The notes under the pieces are model-generated. The model did not search any database. It was given only the letters and a program-made list of their open reading frames with translations, and was not told the origin of the DNA. A program made the position numbers and the translations under genes. 64,000 nucleotides of DNA from Plazaster borealis (Eukaryota; Echinodermata; Asteroidea; Forcipulatida; Labidiasteridae), in NCBI GenBank assembly GCA_021014325.1, contig JAJGQC010000420.1, positions 1 to 64,000 of the forward strand, in the 5' to 3' direction. Below are positions 11,502 to 23,329 of this stretch, in pieces (the stretch's first letter is position 1; each line of letters opens with the position of its first letter).

Positions 11502-12060
11502 AAAGGACCCCAGAAGTAAATATTTTAGGAACATATTTTGTGCTACTTTCTAATCCTCTTAAGTGTATGACAACTAATTGACATCCCTTTTTGGTTAATT
11601 TTACTAAATAGTGCACTTATTCAAAGTGTCCAGATGCTTTTCCAGACAACTCAGGGCGCTGTTGCCGTGATGTCATTTCAGTAAATACACTGTTCGTATT
11701 AGGTGTTTTTTCTGTTAAAATTGTGAATCAAAACTTGCTCAATGAATTTGTTTTTGTGAAAACAGTTTGCTCATTGGCTTACTGCCATGAACTATCACAA
11801 CAACAAATCAATAAAGAAAAGAAAGTTTAAAACAGCGAAATGTCAACAATTCTGGCACCATGTTGTGCAACATTGAGGTTTCTGCCTGACATGACATCAC
11901 ACATTTGCTCATGAATATCGAAATTTGCATTAGCATAACAAACAAAAAAGGTCCCAAAATACCCTTGAAAATGGCAACATGAAAATTGAAAATAAGGTTA
12001 AATGTGAAAAAGGTGCATTTTCACAAATTGCAGTAAAAATTTTCCTCTCAGGGGTCCTTT
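11502..12060. mobile_element. Candidate MITE with AAAGGACCCC ends
   Basis: The segment starts AAAGGACCCCAGA and ends TCAGGGGTCCTTT, an inverted pair of about 13 bp with one mismatch. The interior (559 bp in total) is AT-rich and non-coding. I could not fix a target-site duplication, so the call rests on the terminal repeats alone. Confidence 0.55.
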
Positions 12061-12320
12061 AAGCTGTCAGCCGTCACGTGATAGGCTATTGAGTGGCCAA
12101 TAAGAATCTTTCTGCAAAAAGCGTGTTTTAAAAAAAGAGTTCTATTTCATGATTCCTGGCCTTTAATATTGAACATTCTAAATGTTATATTTGTGTTCAA
12201 CCGAAACACGGACTATGCAACTTTATTTAGATTTGATTGTAACAGTATAGTGCTTTAAATGTTGTCGACAGAAAGGCAGTAGGCTGGTTCAAGTTTGTCG
12301 ATGGCCTTGAATGGAAACTT

Positions 12321-12560
12321 ACACTGCAACAAATAATAACACTTTTTGGTGTTACTAGATGACTATACCGATTGGTGTCATTTTAACACATTTGGTGTTA
12401 TCATTCACACCCATGGGTGTGACTAAACACCCATATGTGTAAAGAATAACACCGATAGTGTTAAAATGACACCACAAAATTTAACACCGGGGACAATTCT
12501 TGGTGTAGTTTTGTAGCAACACCGGGGGTGGTAATTTTAACACCCCAGTTTTTGCAGTGT
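12321..12560. mobile_element. Short fold-back MITE filled with GGTGTTA/TAACACC
   Basis: A 240-bp unit begins ACACTGCAA and ends TTGCAGTGT. Between the ends, GGTGT and ACACC motifs recur about fifteen times on both strands, so the unit can fold on itself in many registers. There is no open frame. The terminus resembles those of the larger arrays at 17.3, 24.3, 47.2 and 53.7 kb. Confidence 0.8.
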
Positions 12561-12839
12561 ACTGTCCCTGTTGAGTTTCGCGGGTTGCAGCATTTACGAC
12601 ATCGTACTATTTTCTTGAAAGCTCCCCACAATTTGTAATTTCAAAACTGAACACATAAAACGTATTTGTTAGTTATAGTATTATAAAATATTTGACTTTA
12701 AAAGTGACGTACATTTCACCTTGGGTTGATCACAGTGTGTTTTTACTTGCGATTAATGAAATAAATGTTTTAGAAATATTTTCTTAGTAGGTATGTGCCT
12801 TGTAAAATGTTGTTGTTTGGAATTGCTCCTATTTATCCC

Positions 12840-13917
12840 TTTCATTGTTCATGCAATCAAACACCTATAATGTGTTGTAATTAGTGAGTAGTGATTTAAA
12901 AAAGCAACAATTTGCCTCCTGGAAATATAACCAGTGGAACATACGATCAACCCTTTTGTGGAGGCAAAAAAATGGTTTTTACAAAATGGCGGACCGGGTT
13001 CTCTGTCATGAAATTTAACCAAATCTCCAAACAACGTTCAATAACATTCCCATTGATAACGTCACGCAATTTAAATATCTATGTGTCTGGTTAGATCCAT
13101 CTCTAACATGGAATGTACAATGTACATAATTGACAAACTTGCGAAGAAAGTCAACAAGCGTGTGGGAGTTCTCCTGAGGGTCAGAAGTGTTCTCCCTCAG
13201 CATACACTAAATTTGTTATACAAAATGGCGATCCTTTCTCGTTTTGATTATTGCGATGCTGTGTGGGGTAACACTTCCAAGGTGTTCCTTACCAAACTAG
13301 ATCAAATCCAAAACAGTACTGGTAAGGTTATACTTATCCTCCCCGGAGAACCCCTCAAAACACTATTTTAACTACTCTTGGCTGGCAATCTCTATGTGAA
13401 AGGCGTGTTTTCCTACTTACCACCTTAGTTTATAACAGTTTAACTTTCAAATTGCCTCCCCAACTGTGCAACTGTTTTATTATGTGTCTCACACTCATTC
13501 TTACAACACCAGATCCGTTTCCCAACCCTTTAACCAAGTCTAATTCTGGTAAACGTAACATTTGTGGTATGTGGTATTAATTTATTTAACGATTCTCCGT
13601 TACAACTGCAGCCAATTTTAAATGCCAGTACAAAAATCGAATACACAAATAATGGTGCATTATAATTTGTCTTCATGTATGTACCTATGTACCATTTCTT
13701 TGATTGCCTTTTACTGATTTCTTGTAGTTACTGGCAGGTCTACATTTTATTTATGTTTGTATTGCCTTTGTGGTTTTAGTTATTTTACCTTTAGTGTTGT
13801 TATTGTAACTATATATTTGTTAATGGTTGTTTTATTGCTGGGCTGGGCACCTTTGAAATTCAGTGTTTACACTGAAAGGTCTCCCCAGGGTAAACACGAA
13901 ATAAATAAACAAAATAC
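12840..13917 (+). mobile_element. L2/CR1-like retrotransposon 3' end
   Basis: Conceptual translation in alternating frames gives the late RT region: IPIDNVTQFKYL and VWLDPSLTWN (13,040-13,115), then LYKMAILSRFDYCDAVWG (about 13,215-13,270), then TKLDQIQNS. These are the thumb-side blocks of L2/CR1-type elements. A long non-coding tail follows, ending with GGTAAACACGAAATAAATAA near 13,890-13,910, a tail type normal for this group. The copy is 5' truncated and has stops and frameshifts. Confidence 0.8.
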
Positions 13918-13934
13918 ACAACATGTCAATGAAT

Positions 13935-14050
13935 GTTTATGTGAATCATTATTCTACTTTTAAAACATTATTTCCAACCATATTCATTTCATAACAATTT
14001 GTTTTGATAGCCCAAAGCGCCCAATCCGAAGGCAACGTTTCCCTTTAAAG
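13935..14050. repeat. Fragment related to the hairpin element at 37.4 kb
   Basis: The blocks ATTCTACTTTTAAAACATT, AACCATATTCAT and GGCAACGTTTCCCTTTAA occur in the same order as in 37,580-37,685 with small changes. This looks like the 3' flank portion of the same repeat family, without its large hairpin. Confidence 0.6.
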
Positions 14051-14606
14051 GCCCGAGCACCCACGAGTTAACCCACGAGTTCAGCAAACTGAAACAGAAA
14101 GATCCTCAATATTATTGTGCATAAACTGTTCTCGGAAATGTGTTCCACATTATTAATCTTTGTCATTGAGATCATGGTATTTTACTGATGAACTTTCAAC
14201 TTTCCCCTTTGACCTTTCTTTCCGACACTTTCGTTTTCAATTGCGTGTTGGGGTTAATTTCATTAATTTGTTCATGTTATTTTATATTATGTTGCATATA
14301 TAGTTGGAGGTTACTTTATACCATGTAGGTATGTGTAAATCTGTGAACATTAATGCTTTCGAATCTTACCAAAAGTGCATAATGGCTGTAAAAGCATTGT
14401 CAACATTGGTTTGGACGAGTCCTCTATTCAATCATTTAAGTTTCCAATAGACATAATCATAAAATAATGTCATCAAAATAATTGCTCAAGTTTTACAGAA
14501 AACTGCGTAAAACGGTAGCCTGTCCTAGGGATGTTTTCATATTGTTTGTTTTTATATCCAACATTTTTGCAAATGCTTACAAAAAGAGGAAATGCAGGCA
14601 ATACAT
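14051..14606. other. Intergenic, no supported gene
   Basis: AT-rich non-coding sequence between two repeats. No domain-bearing frame or RNA gene was seen. Confidence 0.6.
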
Positions 14607-14881
14607 CAGGGGCGCATCAAGGGGGCGTGGTGGGCGCATGCCCCCTCTTTTCTTCAGGATCGTTATTTATTTATATTTTTGTTTAAGTGGTCAGATATTG
14701 CCTGAGATCGCTCCACAGAGCACCTAGAATCCAACATTGTCCGGGGCCCTACGGGTCCCGAACCCCACGTCGTTAGGGCTTCGCGGTACGCGCTCGCAGG
14801 CGGCACAACTTGCATTCACCATTTTGCTGCTTGGTACATTTCACGCACCCCCCCTTTTAGAAAATTCTGGATCCGCCCCTG
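14607..14881. mobile_element. MITE with CAGGGGCG ends
   Basis: A 275-bp segment starts CAGGGGCGCATCAAG and ends CTGGATCCGCCCCTG, an imperfect inverted pair. Ends of the CAGGGGCGGATCC type are widespread in non-autonomous hAT-like elements of animals. Flanking bases are ATACAT on the left and TACATATA on the right, which is suggestive but not an exact 8-bp duplication. There is no coding capacity. Confidence 0.7.
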
Positions 14882-16199
14882 TACATATATTGGAGTTTAA
14901 AATGAAACCACTTATAGCATTAGCAGTTACGTAGATAAGAGAGGGGACATTAAAGGGGGATTTACCATTTACCTTATCCTCCCCGGCAAGAGGTGTGCCC
15001 CGCCCCCCACTTACCCTACCTTCATTTCGAAGTGCATTTTCAGGTCCCTTTTATCTCCTGACTAGACGTTCTAGATTGTACCGGTACGTTCCCCCGCATA
15101 GTCTAAATTTGCCCTCAATTTGTTGAGCTAAAGGCTTCCCTGCTCTTCCACTTTTGTCTGGGGTCTTGCATGAGCTTCGAACACTTACAGGCCTAGATAG
15201 AGGTTAGACACAGACTGGTCTCTGCCCGGAGACCAAGTTTTATTTGCCAATCATCAGACGACCCTAAGCTATTGACCATGATAGTGTTAAACCATATGGA
15301 CCGGGCTTTTTTTTGGTCGTACGTGGACCGGGGGGGGGGGGGGCAAATAGTGGCCCCGCCGTATTTTCAAAAGTTTACGACCGATTTTCATGAAACTTGC
15401 CCTACATGTGTATTTTACCAAGTTTTACATGATGACGTCAAAAATCGTCACTAGAGGGCGTTTTTGACTTTTTTTTGCCCATTTTTGGTAAAAAATCGTA
15501 TTTTTTCTCATAATTTCCGTATTTTTTGTCCAATTGTTATGAAACTTGGCAAACTTGTTTATTTTGACATGATCAATAAAAGAACAAGTTATTGTATAAC
15601 TGAGGGCGCTATATAATCCATTAATTTATCGCATTTTTGGGGAAAAATTGTCTTTTGCGTTTTTTACTTAAAAATCAATATGGCCGCCGCCTTTCAGGGC
15701 CAGGGTGCCTTGATGAGGCTTGGTTGACAATTCTATATTATTTTTCGGCCTGAAAAGTAAGAATTTGGCATAGTAAAAACATTCAATTCTTCAAAATGGT
15801 GATACAATTTTAACCCCTAATTACAGGCTGAAAACTCAAAATCCAAGATGGCCGCCGGAAGTGGCGGCCATTTTTAATTCCCAAAATGCATTTAACATTA
15901 TCACGTGACTCATCACTATCATTTTTCTTGAAAAAAAAAATATATAAATCATCTTCAAAAAGTTAAACAGATCACTAAAAAGCAGAAAAATCGTCTGACC
16001 CAAGGACAAACAAATGGTTGCCATGGCAACAGCTAACCCCCGGTAACAATTTTTTTTTTTTTTTTTTGCCAAGATGACCCTAGATGCATTTGGGGAAAAG
16101 TAAACAAAAATCGCGGTGATCGGATGCAGCGTTAAAAAGTTACGGGCAAAAATTTGGTAGGGTTTATAAGGATCTTACTCTTGCTTTCTGATAAAAGTA
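14882..16199. other. Intergenic repeat-like sequence
   Basis: Non-coding sequence with a G homopolymer at about 15,331-15,344, long T runs and phrases such as GAGGGCGTTTTTGAC and AAATGGCCGCC-like patches. The text looks like interspersed repeat DNA but I cannot name a family. No gene is supported. Confidence 0.5.
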
Positions 16200-17318
16200 G
16201 CGCCCTCTTTTGGGGCTCCGATAGTCAATTTATCAATCCATCACGATCGTTAATCGACCCATTATTATCTAGGATTGCTAGATTTCCAATCCCCTGTTTA
16301 GCTACCCCGCAAGGACTCTCCTGCGCCTCCTGTCCACGTGACAACATTCCTCTTACGGTCCCTGGATTGTCCGAGGGTCCAGCGCTATCTCCTCTTGCAT
16401 ATCCAGCGAAAGTATTGCATAATGCAACACGAGCGAAAGCCTCGCGTGCGGGCCACACCCATGCTTCCACGTGGTTTTGCGCCATCCCTCTGACTGCCGC
16501 TGACTTAGACTATTTCGCCCATACATTTATCGTAGTCCTCCCTACACGCTAGACACAGCTCGAGGGTGAAGCGCGGCCAACAACCACCGTGACTGGCCGC
16601 CTAGTCTAGTCACAAGCCGTATTCCGCGTGTCGGGCTCCCCGTGAACAACCCCTGCCCCCAGCTCCACAGCTTAATTAGCGTCCCCAGTGAGCGCTTTCC
16701 TCCTTGACATGCCCCGTCATTGCTAAGCTGTCACTCTTTTTACTTGGTCGGATACTTGTCCTTATATAGTTTTTACAGCTGACGTCACTATAGCCCCGCC
16801 TACCGCAACGGCAGCCATCTTGCCGGTCAGGGTAAGGATATTACCGCTGGTCATTGACCGGCAATATGGCGTCTCAAACACATAGTCACGTCATAACATC
16901 ACGTGACTGTAAAACCTCTTTTGCACACGTACCTACCCTGGGACGCGGAAGCCGAACTCCCCATTGGCTAAGACGCTAAAATAGGCTAATGGCTAATGTG
17001 TTATGTATTCCTAGACCCTATATTTCTATATAAACCCCGAGATTCCTTCATCTCGGCGGATGAAGTGCTACTCGATCCATGACTGTGCGATACCTATGAA
17101 GTGCCACTCGAACCTTTAACAGTGAAACCTATGCCCGATAGTCCGGTGCCTCGTTCCGTTAACCCAATGGTGCAGTGGAACGATTGACCGTTGGGTTTAG
17201 CCGAAGTTAGTGCGAACCCTGGCCCCGTCTTGACGGCCAGTAAGTCCTGGTGGTCCCCTTAGCCACAGGAGTCTGTCTCTCTGTAAGAAGTGCCCCGAAT
17301 ATACCGAGTTAACTCGTT
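16200..17318 (+). mobile_element. Possible solo LTR
   Basis: The stretch is more GC-rich than its surroundings and contains a core-promoter-like block TTTCTATATAAACCCCGAG at about 17,022-17,040. After it comes a transcript-leader-like region ending AACTCGTTACA just before the next repeat array. This layout suggests the U3-R-U5 of a long terminal repeat. I could not find a matching left end, target duplication, primer-binding site or second LTR, so a promoter of an undetected gene is an alternative. Confidence 0.3.
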
Positions 17319-18690
17319 ACACTGTTAAAACGTTGGGCAAAAAAATGTTGGGCAAAATCATTTGTCCAATAATTGGTCTGTTTTTAATAGAAATGTTGGG
17401 TTTTTTCCGGAAATTTTGACCAACACCAATGAACAAAAATTGGGCATTGAGAACTACCAACAAATGGTTGATTTTTTTCTTTTTATTGGTTAAAATCGTA
17501 TGACCAAGAGTGTTGGTCAATGTTTTATACTCAAACTGGGCAATATAAAACGAAGACAACTAACTTATTGAGTAATCCGGAAATATATACCCAACGTTGG
17601 ATAAAATAACCATTAATATTGAGCAATGTAAAATACCTCATGTTGTTGGGTAAGTTTTACTTCTAACGTGGTCAAAAAAACAAACTTACGGCGTCAAGAA
17701 AACCCAACGTTTAGCTGTGAATTAATCCAAGTATTGGGTAATTGTTGATCAACCAACAGTGGTAGTAGAACATATAAAAACGTTTGGCAAAAAATGTTGG
17801 GCAAAATCGTTTGTCCAATAATTGGTCTGTTTTTAATAGAAATGTTGGGGGTTTTCTGGAAATTTTGACCAACACCAATGAACCAAAATTGGGCATTGAG
17901 AACTACCAACAAATGGTTGACTTTCATCTTTTTATTGGTTAAAATCGTATGACCAAAAGTGTTGGTCAATGTTTTATACTCAAACTGGGCAATATAAAAC
18001 GTAGACAACTAATTTATTGAGTAATCCGGAAATATATACCCAACGTTTTATGGAAAAAATAACCATTAATATTGAGCAATATAAAATACCTAATGATATT
18101 GGGTAAATTTTACTTAACGTGGGCAAAAAACCAAACTTATGGCGTCAAGAAAACCCAACGTTTAGCTGTGAATTAATCTAAGTATTGGGTAATTGTTGAT
18201 CAACCAACAGCGGTAGTAGAAATTATAATCAAGTTGGGCACAAAAACGTTGGGCAAAATCATTTGTCCAATAATTGGTCTGTTTTTAATAGAAATATTGG
18301 GGGGTTTTCTGGAAATTTTGACCAAAACCAATGAACCAAAATTGGGCATTGAGAACTACCAACACTTGGTTGATTTTTATATTTTTATTGTTTAAAATCG
18401 TATGACCAAGAGTGTTGGTCAAAAGTTTTATACTCAAACTGGGCAATATAAAACGAAGACAACTTATTATTTAGTAATCCAGAAATATATACCCAACGTT
18501 GGATAAAATAACCATTAATACTGAGCAATGCCTCATATTTGTTGGGTACATTTTACTTCTAACGTGGGCAAAAAAACAAACTTACGGCGTCAAGAAAACC
18601 CAACGTTTAGCTGTGAATTAATCTAAGTATTGGATAATCGTTGATTAACCAACAGTGGTAGTAGAAATTATAAAAACGTTGGGCACTGAA
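17319..18690. repeat. Three tandem 455-bp units rich in TTGGGCAA/ACCAAC
   Basis: The array starts with ACACTGTTAAAACGTTGGGC. It has three copies of a unit of about 455 bp (starting near 17,330, 17,784 and 18,241), 90% or more alike by eye. Each unit is filled with TTGGGC, TTGGT, ACCAAC and CCCAAC motifs on both strands. The left end resembles the ACTGTAAAA-type ends of other elements here. No right-hand inverted end is obvious, so the boundaries of the mobile element are uncertain. Open frames inside are repeat by-products. Confidence 0.8.
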
Positions 18691-19119
18691 TCTTATGACT
18701 GTTGCTAATTAACATTTTAACTAATTATTCAGAATTCTGTTATATTGCAGTAATCGTGCATGCTCTACCAAAATGTAGCCTTGTTGTGGGCCAGCACTGT
18801 AACATGTCTTCATGTCCGTTTCGTGCTACAGTATTCGTCATTTGAACTTGGAATGTAGCCAATAATTTATTGTGTTTACCAAACTACTGGTTAACAAAAT
18901 GCTGTATTACCCTGCAAAGTGTTATTTTTAAACACTTAAGTTAGCGTAACTTGGACAGCGTTCGCGCCATTTTCGCACATGGGAATTGGTACACGAATCG
19001 CTATTATGATCCTTGCAGCGCTAGCCTGTGTACGTCGTGTGTGGCTGTGTTTCGTTCGCGTTGAGAGTGCACTCATTCAGCTAGTAGTCTACACACGTAA
19101 CGCCACCCGGACATCCAGA

Positions 19120-19207
19120 ATGGCGGTAGAAAAAGAAACCTCAGTGTCTGACATTCGTCATTACCTAAATAACTGGGGAGTTCCTGATTTACTTGATCAT
19201 TTTCTAG
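19120..19207 (+). CDS. First coding exon, SAM-like start (gene S, exon 1)
   Basis: The ATG at 19,120 opens an 88-bp exon ending CTAG followed by the donor GTGAGT. It encodes 29 residues in the style of the first helices of a SAM domain (VSDIRHYLNNWGVPDLLDHF). It ends in phase 1, which joins in frame to the exon at 21,206. Exons 1 to 3 together suggest a relative of the many uncharacterised 'SAM domain-containing protein 3-like' genes of fish and marine invertebrates, whose function is unknown. The family assignment is from memory and moderate. The introns carry fold-back repeats. Confidence 0.5.
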
Positions 19208-19348
19208 GTGAGTAAGTGTTGTTTATGTTAGCCAAACACATGAAACGACAAAGGTTATTTTGACATGGATGGGTCAAAATTACTCATGTGTGAGTGAGTC
19301 CTACTGAGTAGAACTTGACTGAGGTTTGTTACACTAACTTCATAGAGG

Positions 19349-19881
19349 ATTTTGCACTAAGTCCTATTCGGGTTTTTTGCCGTCGCCACTTTTATGCGCC
19401 TGTTGTTCTTGTTTGCTGCCAGATCTCACCGAAATTAGGCTCTATGTGTTCTTTGGACTCTCAGTGAGTGTCGCACAGTTTCAATCCACAAATTAAAATA
19501 CTAGTTTGTCATGTAATGTAGGATGATTTTTTTTTATGTGCCGCACAAAAAACATTGACATCTGACGGGCACCAGCACACATCGTTGGTGCCCGTCAGCT
19601 CTTAATTGTTTTTTGTGCGGCACACATCGTATCCTATATTATGGCAGCATCGCTGCCATGATGGATTCACAAAGTTCACGGAGGCCCCAAACGCTGGCAC
19701 TGGATTTTACCTTATTTTGGAAACTATCAATTTGTGAATTGACATTTTTGAAATTGTGCAACACTCACTGAGAGTCCAAAGAACACATATAGAAGTCCAA
19801 TTTAGGCGAAATCTGGCCGCAAACAAGAACAACAGGTGCATGCCAAGCGACGGCAAAAAAACGAATAGGACTTTGTAAAAT
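19349..19881. mobile_element. Large fold-back element in intron 1 of gene S
   Basis: The two halves are inverted copies of about 200 bp. The left arm includes AAGTCCTATTCG, TTGCCGTCGC, CTGTTGTTCTTGTTTGC and GTGTTCTTTGGACTCTCAGT; the right arm repeats these in complement up to CGAATAGGACTTTG. The centre is a tighter hairpin (GTGCCGCACAAAAAAC with its complement, and GACGGGCACCA with TGGTGCCCGTC) at about 19,540-19,625. It is non-coding and is a typical non-autonomous fold-back transposon. Confidence 0.8.
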
Positions 19882-20124
19882 TGAGTACCATCATCAGCAG
19901 ACCATGGAGGTTACAGGTCAAAATGTTTTAATGGTATTTAGGTTTAGTTTTTAGGGCCACTTTGGGCCGTGTGGTGGGACTGTTGTAAAACGTTTGTTGT
20001 ACTGTGAGTGTTATACCTATATTCAATTGTTGGCACATTGACATGATTGGCTAGTCAAGTTCCCCATGGTATTTATCATGTTTATCATTCATTCTACCTA
20101 GACCCAGTATTAAACTTGGGCACT

Positions 20125-20489
20125 GTACTCCTTTTTCGAAATTTTGACATAATCGGTCGTACTCTAGCGCCCCAGCTTACGGACGTATTTTTCCCGACCA
20201 AAGCTCAATTATCCACAGGGTGCCCTGCCTTAACCGTGATGACCACGTGGTTGAGGCAGGGCACCTGTCAATTTTTAGACGGGTGTCCTGCCTCAATCGC
20301 GCTGTTCTCAAGGTTGAGGCAAGGGACCCGTCTAATCGACAGTGCCCTACCTCAAACCGTGTAGTCGTCACGGTTGAGGCAGGGCACCGTCTAAAATCAA
20401 CCGAGAGTTGGATGAGTTTTGCTCGGGGAAAATACTTCGACAAGCTGGGGCGCTAGTACGACCGATGATGTCAAAATTTCAAGGAGTAC
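20125..20489. mobile_element. TIR element with three internal hairpins
   Basis: Inverted ends of about 50 bp begin GTACTCCTT and include GACATCATCGGTCGTAC and GCGCCCCAGCTT. Between them lie three separate hairpins built on GTGCCCTGCCTCAACC-like arms (20,219-20,264; 20,279-20,333; 20,341-20,388). The arms are similar to each other but the loops differ. A partial second copy of the left end sits at 20,965-21,055. There is no coding capacity. Confidence 0.8.
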
Positions 20490-20964
20490 AGCGCCCCAGT
20501 TACTCTACATTCTACCTAGCAAATAGTTCTCCTGTCATAAACATTACATCAGGCTTAAGTTAGGTGTACAGTCTAACCCTACAAAATCTGCACTCAAAAT
20601 GAACGAGTCGGTGAATAGTCAGACAATATATTGGCTAGCCGGGGGAGGGGATGTTGGCAAAGACAACAAATTTTGAATTTTTCCCTCTCTTTTTGTCTTA
20701 TATTTTTTAACAAATTCTTGTTTGATTGTAAAACATGATACACCATAGGCTAGTTCACATCTTGTACTTTCTTGACATCTTTTATCTGCGTTTTTAAAAA
20801 CATGTTAATTGTTATTTAAGAAATTACTGTGTTATAATACATCATAACAATATGTATCCATCCATGAACTTAATCGGGCATGTCCCCTGTGTGTATAAAC
20901 AAGATACTAATACTATCTAGAGTAAAAACGATTGCATCTCATGTCGACACCTAGACCCAATAAG

Positions 20965-21055
20965 CGTACTCCTTTTTCTAAATTTCGACATCATCGGTCG
21001 TACTAGCGCCCCAGCTTGTCGTTGTATATTACCCAAGCAAAACTCAATTGATCCT
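20965..21055. mobile_element. Left-end fragment of the triple-hairpin element
   Basis: About 90 bp match the left end of the element at 20,125, including GTACTCCTTTTTC, GACATCATCGGTCGTAC, TAGCGCCCCAGCTTG and CAAAACTCAATT. The three hairpins and right end are absent. The bases just before both copies (CCTAGACCCA) are also alike, so the repeated unit may start slightly earlier. Confidence 0.7.
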
Positions 21056-21205
21056 TCCACATTGTACCTTGCATGATTCCACAAAGATATCCTTGAATAT
21101 TACACATATCCCACATCATAACGACTGTAATTCGTAATGTTGTTTGTTTTGTTACCTTATTGAAGATTACACAGGACTTCAACATTAGTCGTCCCATAAT
21201 TGCAG

Positions 21206-21323
21206 ATAAACTGTCCTACAAGTGGGAGTTAGTTTGTGAGCCAGTTATATGCCAATGTCATGGCTCCCTCATGGAAGCAGATCCTTCGCCTACAGGATAT
21301 AAACGAGGACTCTCTCTCTACAG
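21206..21323 (+). CDS. Internal exon of gene S (exon 2)
   Basis: A 118-bp open segment lies between the acceptor AATTGCAG (ending 21,205) and the donor GTAAAC (from 21,324). Joined to exon 1 in phase 1 it reads DKLSYKWELVCEPVIC and onward with no stop, ending in phase 2. It is cysteine-containing but has no motif that I recognise. The phase agreement with exons on both sides is the main support. Confidence 0.45.
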
Positions 21324-21852
21324 GTAAACTGTTGTCATAAATGCTAACTGGTTGTTTAAGTGGGAAGTTTTCACTGCTCACTTGCAAATTTAGGTGGCTG
21401 GCACAGTTGCTCAGCAGATACAGTGGTTTGTTTCTCCATTTTATCAGGATGGTAAAATCTGCTCAGTTATGTCATAGTTGATGTTGTTTTTCAGTTAATG
21501 TTTTATTCAAGATGAACTTTCCCTGTAAGTCTTATCACACCTCTAGAGTGTGAAAGTTTATGCATGATGGTGGGGCGATGCGTGCTGGATTAGTCAATCT
21601 ACCACACTGTGTATCATGACCATTTAACCAAACCCAAGTGGTATTTGCTTATGCGTATGTATAGGCTTATGATTGGTAGCATTAGCTGATTCTTTTAGTT
21701 TTGCAAAAGTGTCTTAAAATTCCCCCGGCACTATGACCTTTCGCTAACTAAACCTTTTCAGTTCAATTAAATTACAATGGCAAACCATGTCTCTCCAAAA
21801 ATGTTGCCTTTAACTTTTTCTCAATTTTTTCCTTCCCTTTGAAGGCCATTAG

Positions 21853-22025
21853 CAACATAGAAGACTACCTGCAGAGTATTGAAAGTTCAGAAAGGCCACA
21901 GCCATACGTACTGGCACTGTACACTGCCGATCGTCTTAAAGCCAACTCAGTACTTCCTAGTTGCAGAGAGACGAGCCGTGGCCTACCCAAGTCTGCTCAA
22001 CACCATTGACGTCGCCTTTAAATGG
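21853..22025 (+). pseudogene. Exon 3 of gene S with a frameshift
   Basis: An acceptor GCCATTAG ends at 21,852 and keeps the frame from exon 2. The exon reads SNIEDYLQSIE, then PYVLALYTADRLKAN. Near 21,950 the frame must shift by one base to continue into YFLVAERRAVAYPSLLNTID and VAFKW. That block, with a conserved PSLL..(I/V)D..FK pattern, is what I recall from the C-terminal part of SAMD3-like proteins. Either a one-base loss has occurred or the assembly has an error. A weak donor follows at about 22,026. Later exons, if any, were not found. Confidence 0.45.
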
Positions 22026-22509
22026 GTATTTAGTTCTTGATCCACAGCACAGATCTTGCCAGATTTTTTTGTTTTTGTTGTTGTACTGCACAAAACCAAG
22101 TTGCAGTAAGTAAGAGACATGTTTCTTAAAACGGTATAACTACCAACCAAAGGAGTACCTAAATACAGTAGAGACCTCTTTCATTATCTGTCTGTTTTGA
22201 GGATTTGGTTTAATTTGTTTATATGTTTTTATTCCCAAATTTAAAATCACAGTTCCTTTTTGGTTTAAAAAAAAGTAGATAAATTACTATAAGCAACAAG
22301 ATCCAACTGCAGTGGCGTAATAATTAGTAACTTTTTTTATTTATTTTTTAATTTTTATTATTATTTAGTATGTTGGGCTAAATTTCAAAGAGCTCCTGAG
22401 CATGGTTTACAGTCTTAATATCATGTGGTGTACATTGCTTGTGGCTGCTTCTCAGAGCCACTAAGGACAACATTTTTGCTTAGCACAAACATTTTTTCTT
22501 TAGCAAACT

Positions 22510-22751
22510 GGGCCTAATTTCATAGAGCTGCTAAGCACAACAATTTGCTTAGCATGAAATTTCTTCCTTGATAAAAACAGGATTACCAACCAAATTTCCA
22601 TGTGTTGCATATTGCTTGTTACTGGTATTCAGCTGTTGTTTGCTTATCCTGAAAATCATGTGGAAATTTGGTTGGTAAGCTTGTTTTTATCGAGGAAGAA
22701 ATTTCATGCTAAGCAAATTGTTGTGCTTAGCAGCTCTATGAAATTGGGCCC
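22510..22751. mobile_element. Fold-back MITE with GGGCCCAATTTCATAGAGC ends
   Basis: The arms are inverted over about 100 bp, with GGGCC(C/T)AATTTCATAGAGCT, GCTAAGCACAACAATTTGC and ACCAACCAAATTTCCA on the left and their complements on the right. The loop is short. This MITE type (GGGCCCAATTTCATAGAGCT ends) is one I associate with echinoderm and other marine deuterostome genomes. Similar wording at 22,380-22,500 and 35,964-36,050 suggests older relatives. Confidence 0.85.
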
Positions 22752-23329
22752 TGGTTTGCATTCTAAATATCACGTGGTGTACATTGCTTGTGGCCTGTTC
22801 TTCTCTGCTTATTAATGTCACACATAAAATTTTGTCAAGCTATAATATTGTCAGCTTTCAGATTCATAAAACTGGACCAGTAGGATAGTAAGGTTTTCCC
22901 CCTACATTGCACAAATGAATAAAAGTTCAAAGCAATGAGCAGTTGCAGTAAGTGACGTAATTTTTAACTACCTCAGTTTAATTGTAGCAACTTGACCACC
23001 AGAAGCAGTACTAAAATATACAGTAGAGTTTTACTTTTTATTTATCAGTTTTTAAAGACTTTGCAAGGCTGGATGATTTGAAGATTTGATTTGACTGATT
23101 TATATATTTGTACCTATTTAAGAGAAGAAAAAAAGCTTTCTCAGTATTTATTTGTTGCACAGAAGTATAAGTTGCAACTGCAAGTGACCCATGCCGTTAG
23201 AATAACTTGAAACGTCCAGAAGGAGTTCTGAAACAGTGGCTAAGGGAACTGTTGTTTATTTGTATTGAAATAAATGTTGTGTTAAACTCTGTACAGTTTT
23301 AGTGAATTCAGTTTTATTTGTTTTAGAGT
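22752..23329. other. Intergenic, no supported gene
   Basis: AT-rich sequence without a domain-bearing frame. A CACGTGGTGTACATTGCTTGTGG block at the left repeats the wording at 22,420-22,440, so the MITE region may be part of a larger duplicated segment. Confidence 0.5.

Noticed and set aside
16200..17318. Complete LTR retrotransposon
   Set aside because: No second LTR, primer-binding site, gag or pol homology nearby; kept only as a low-confidence solo LTR.
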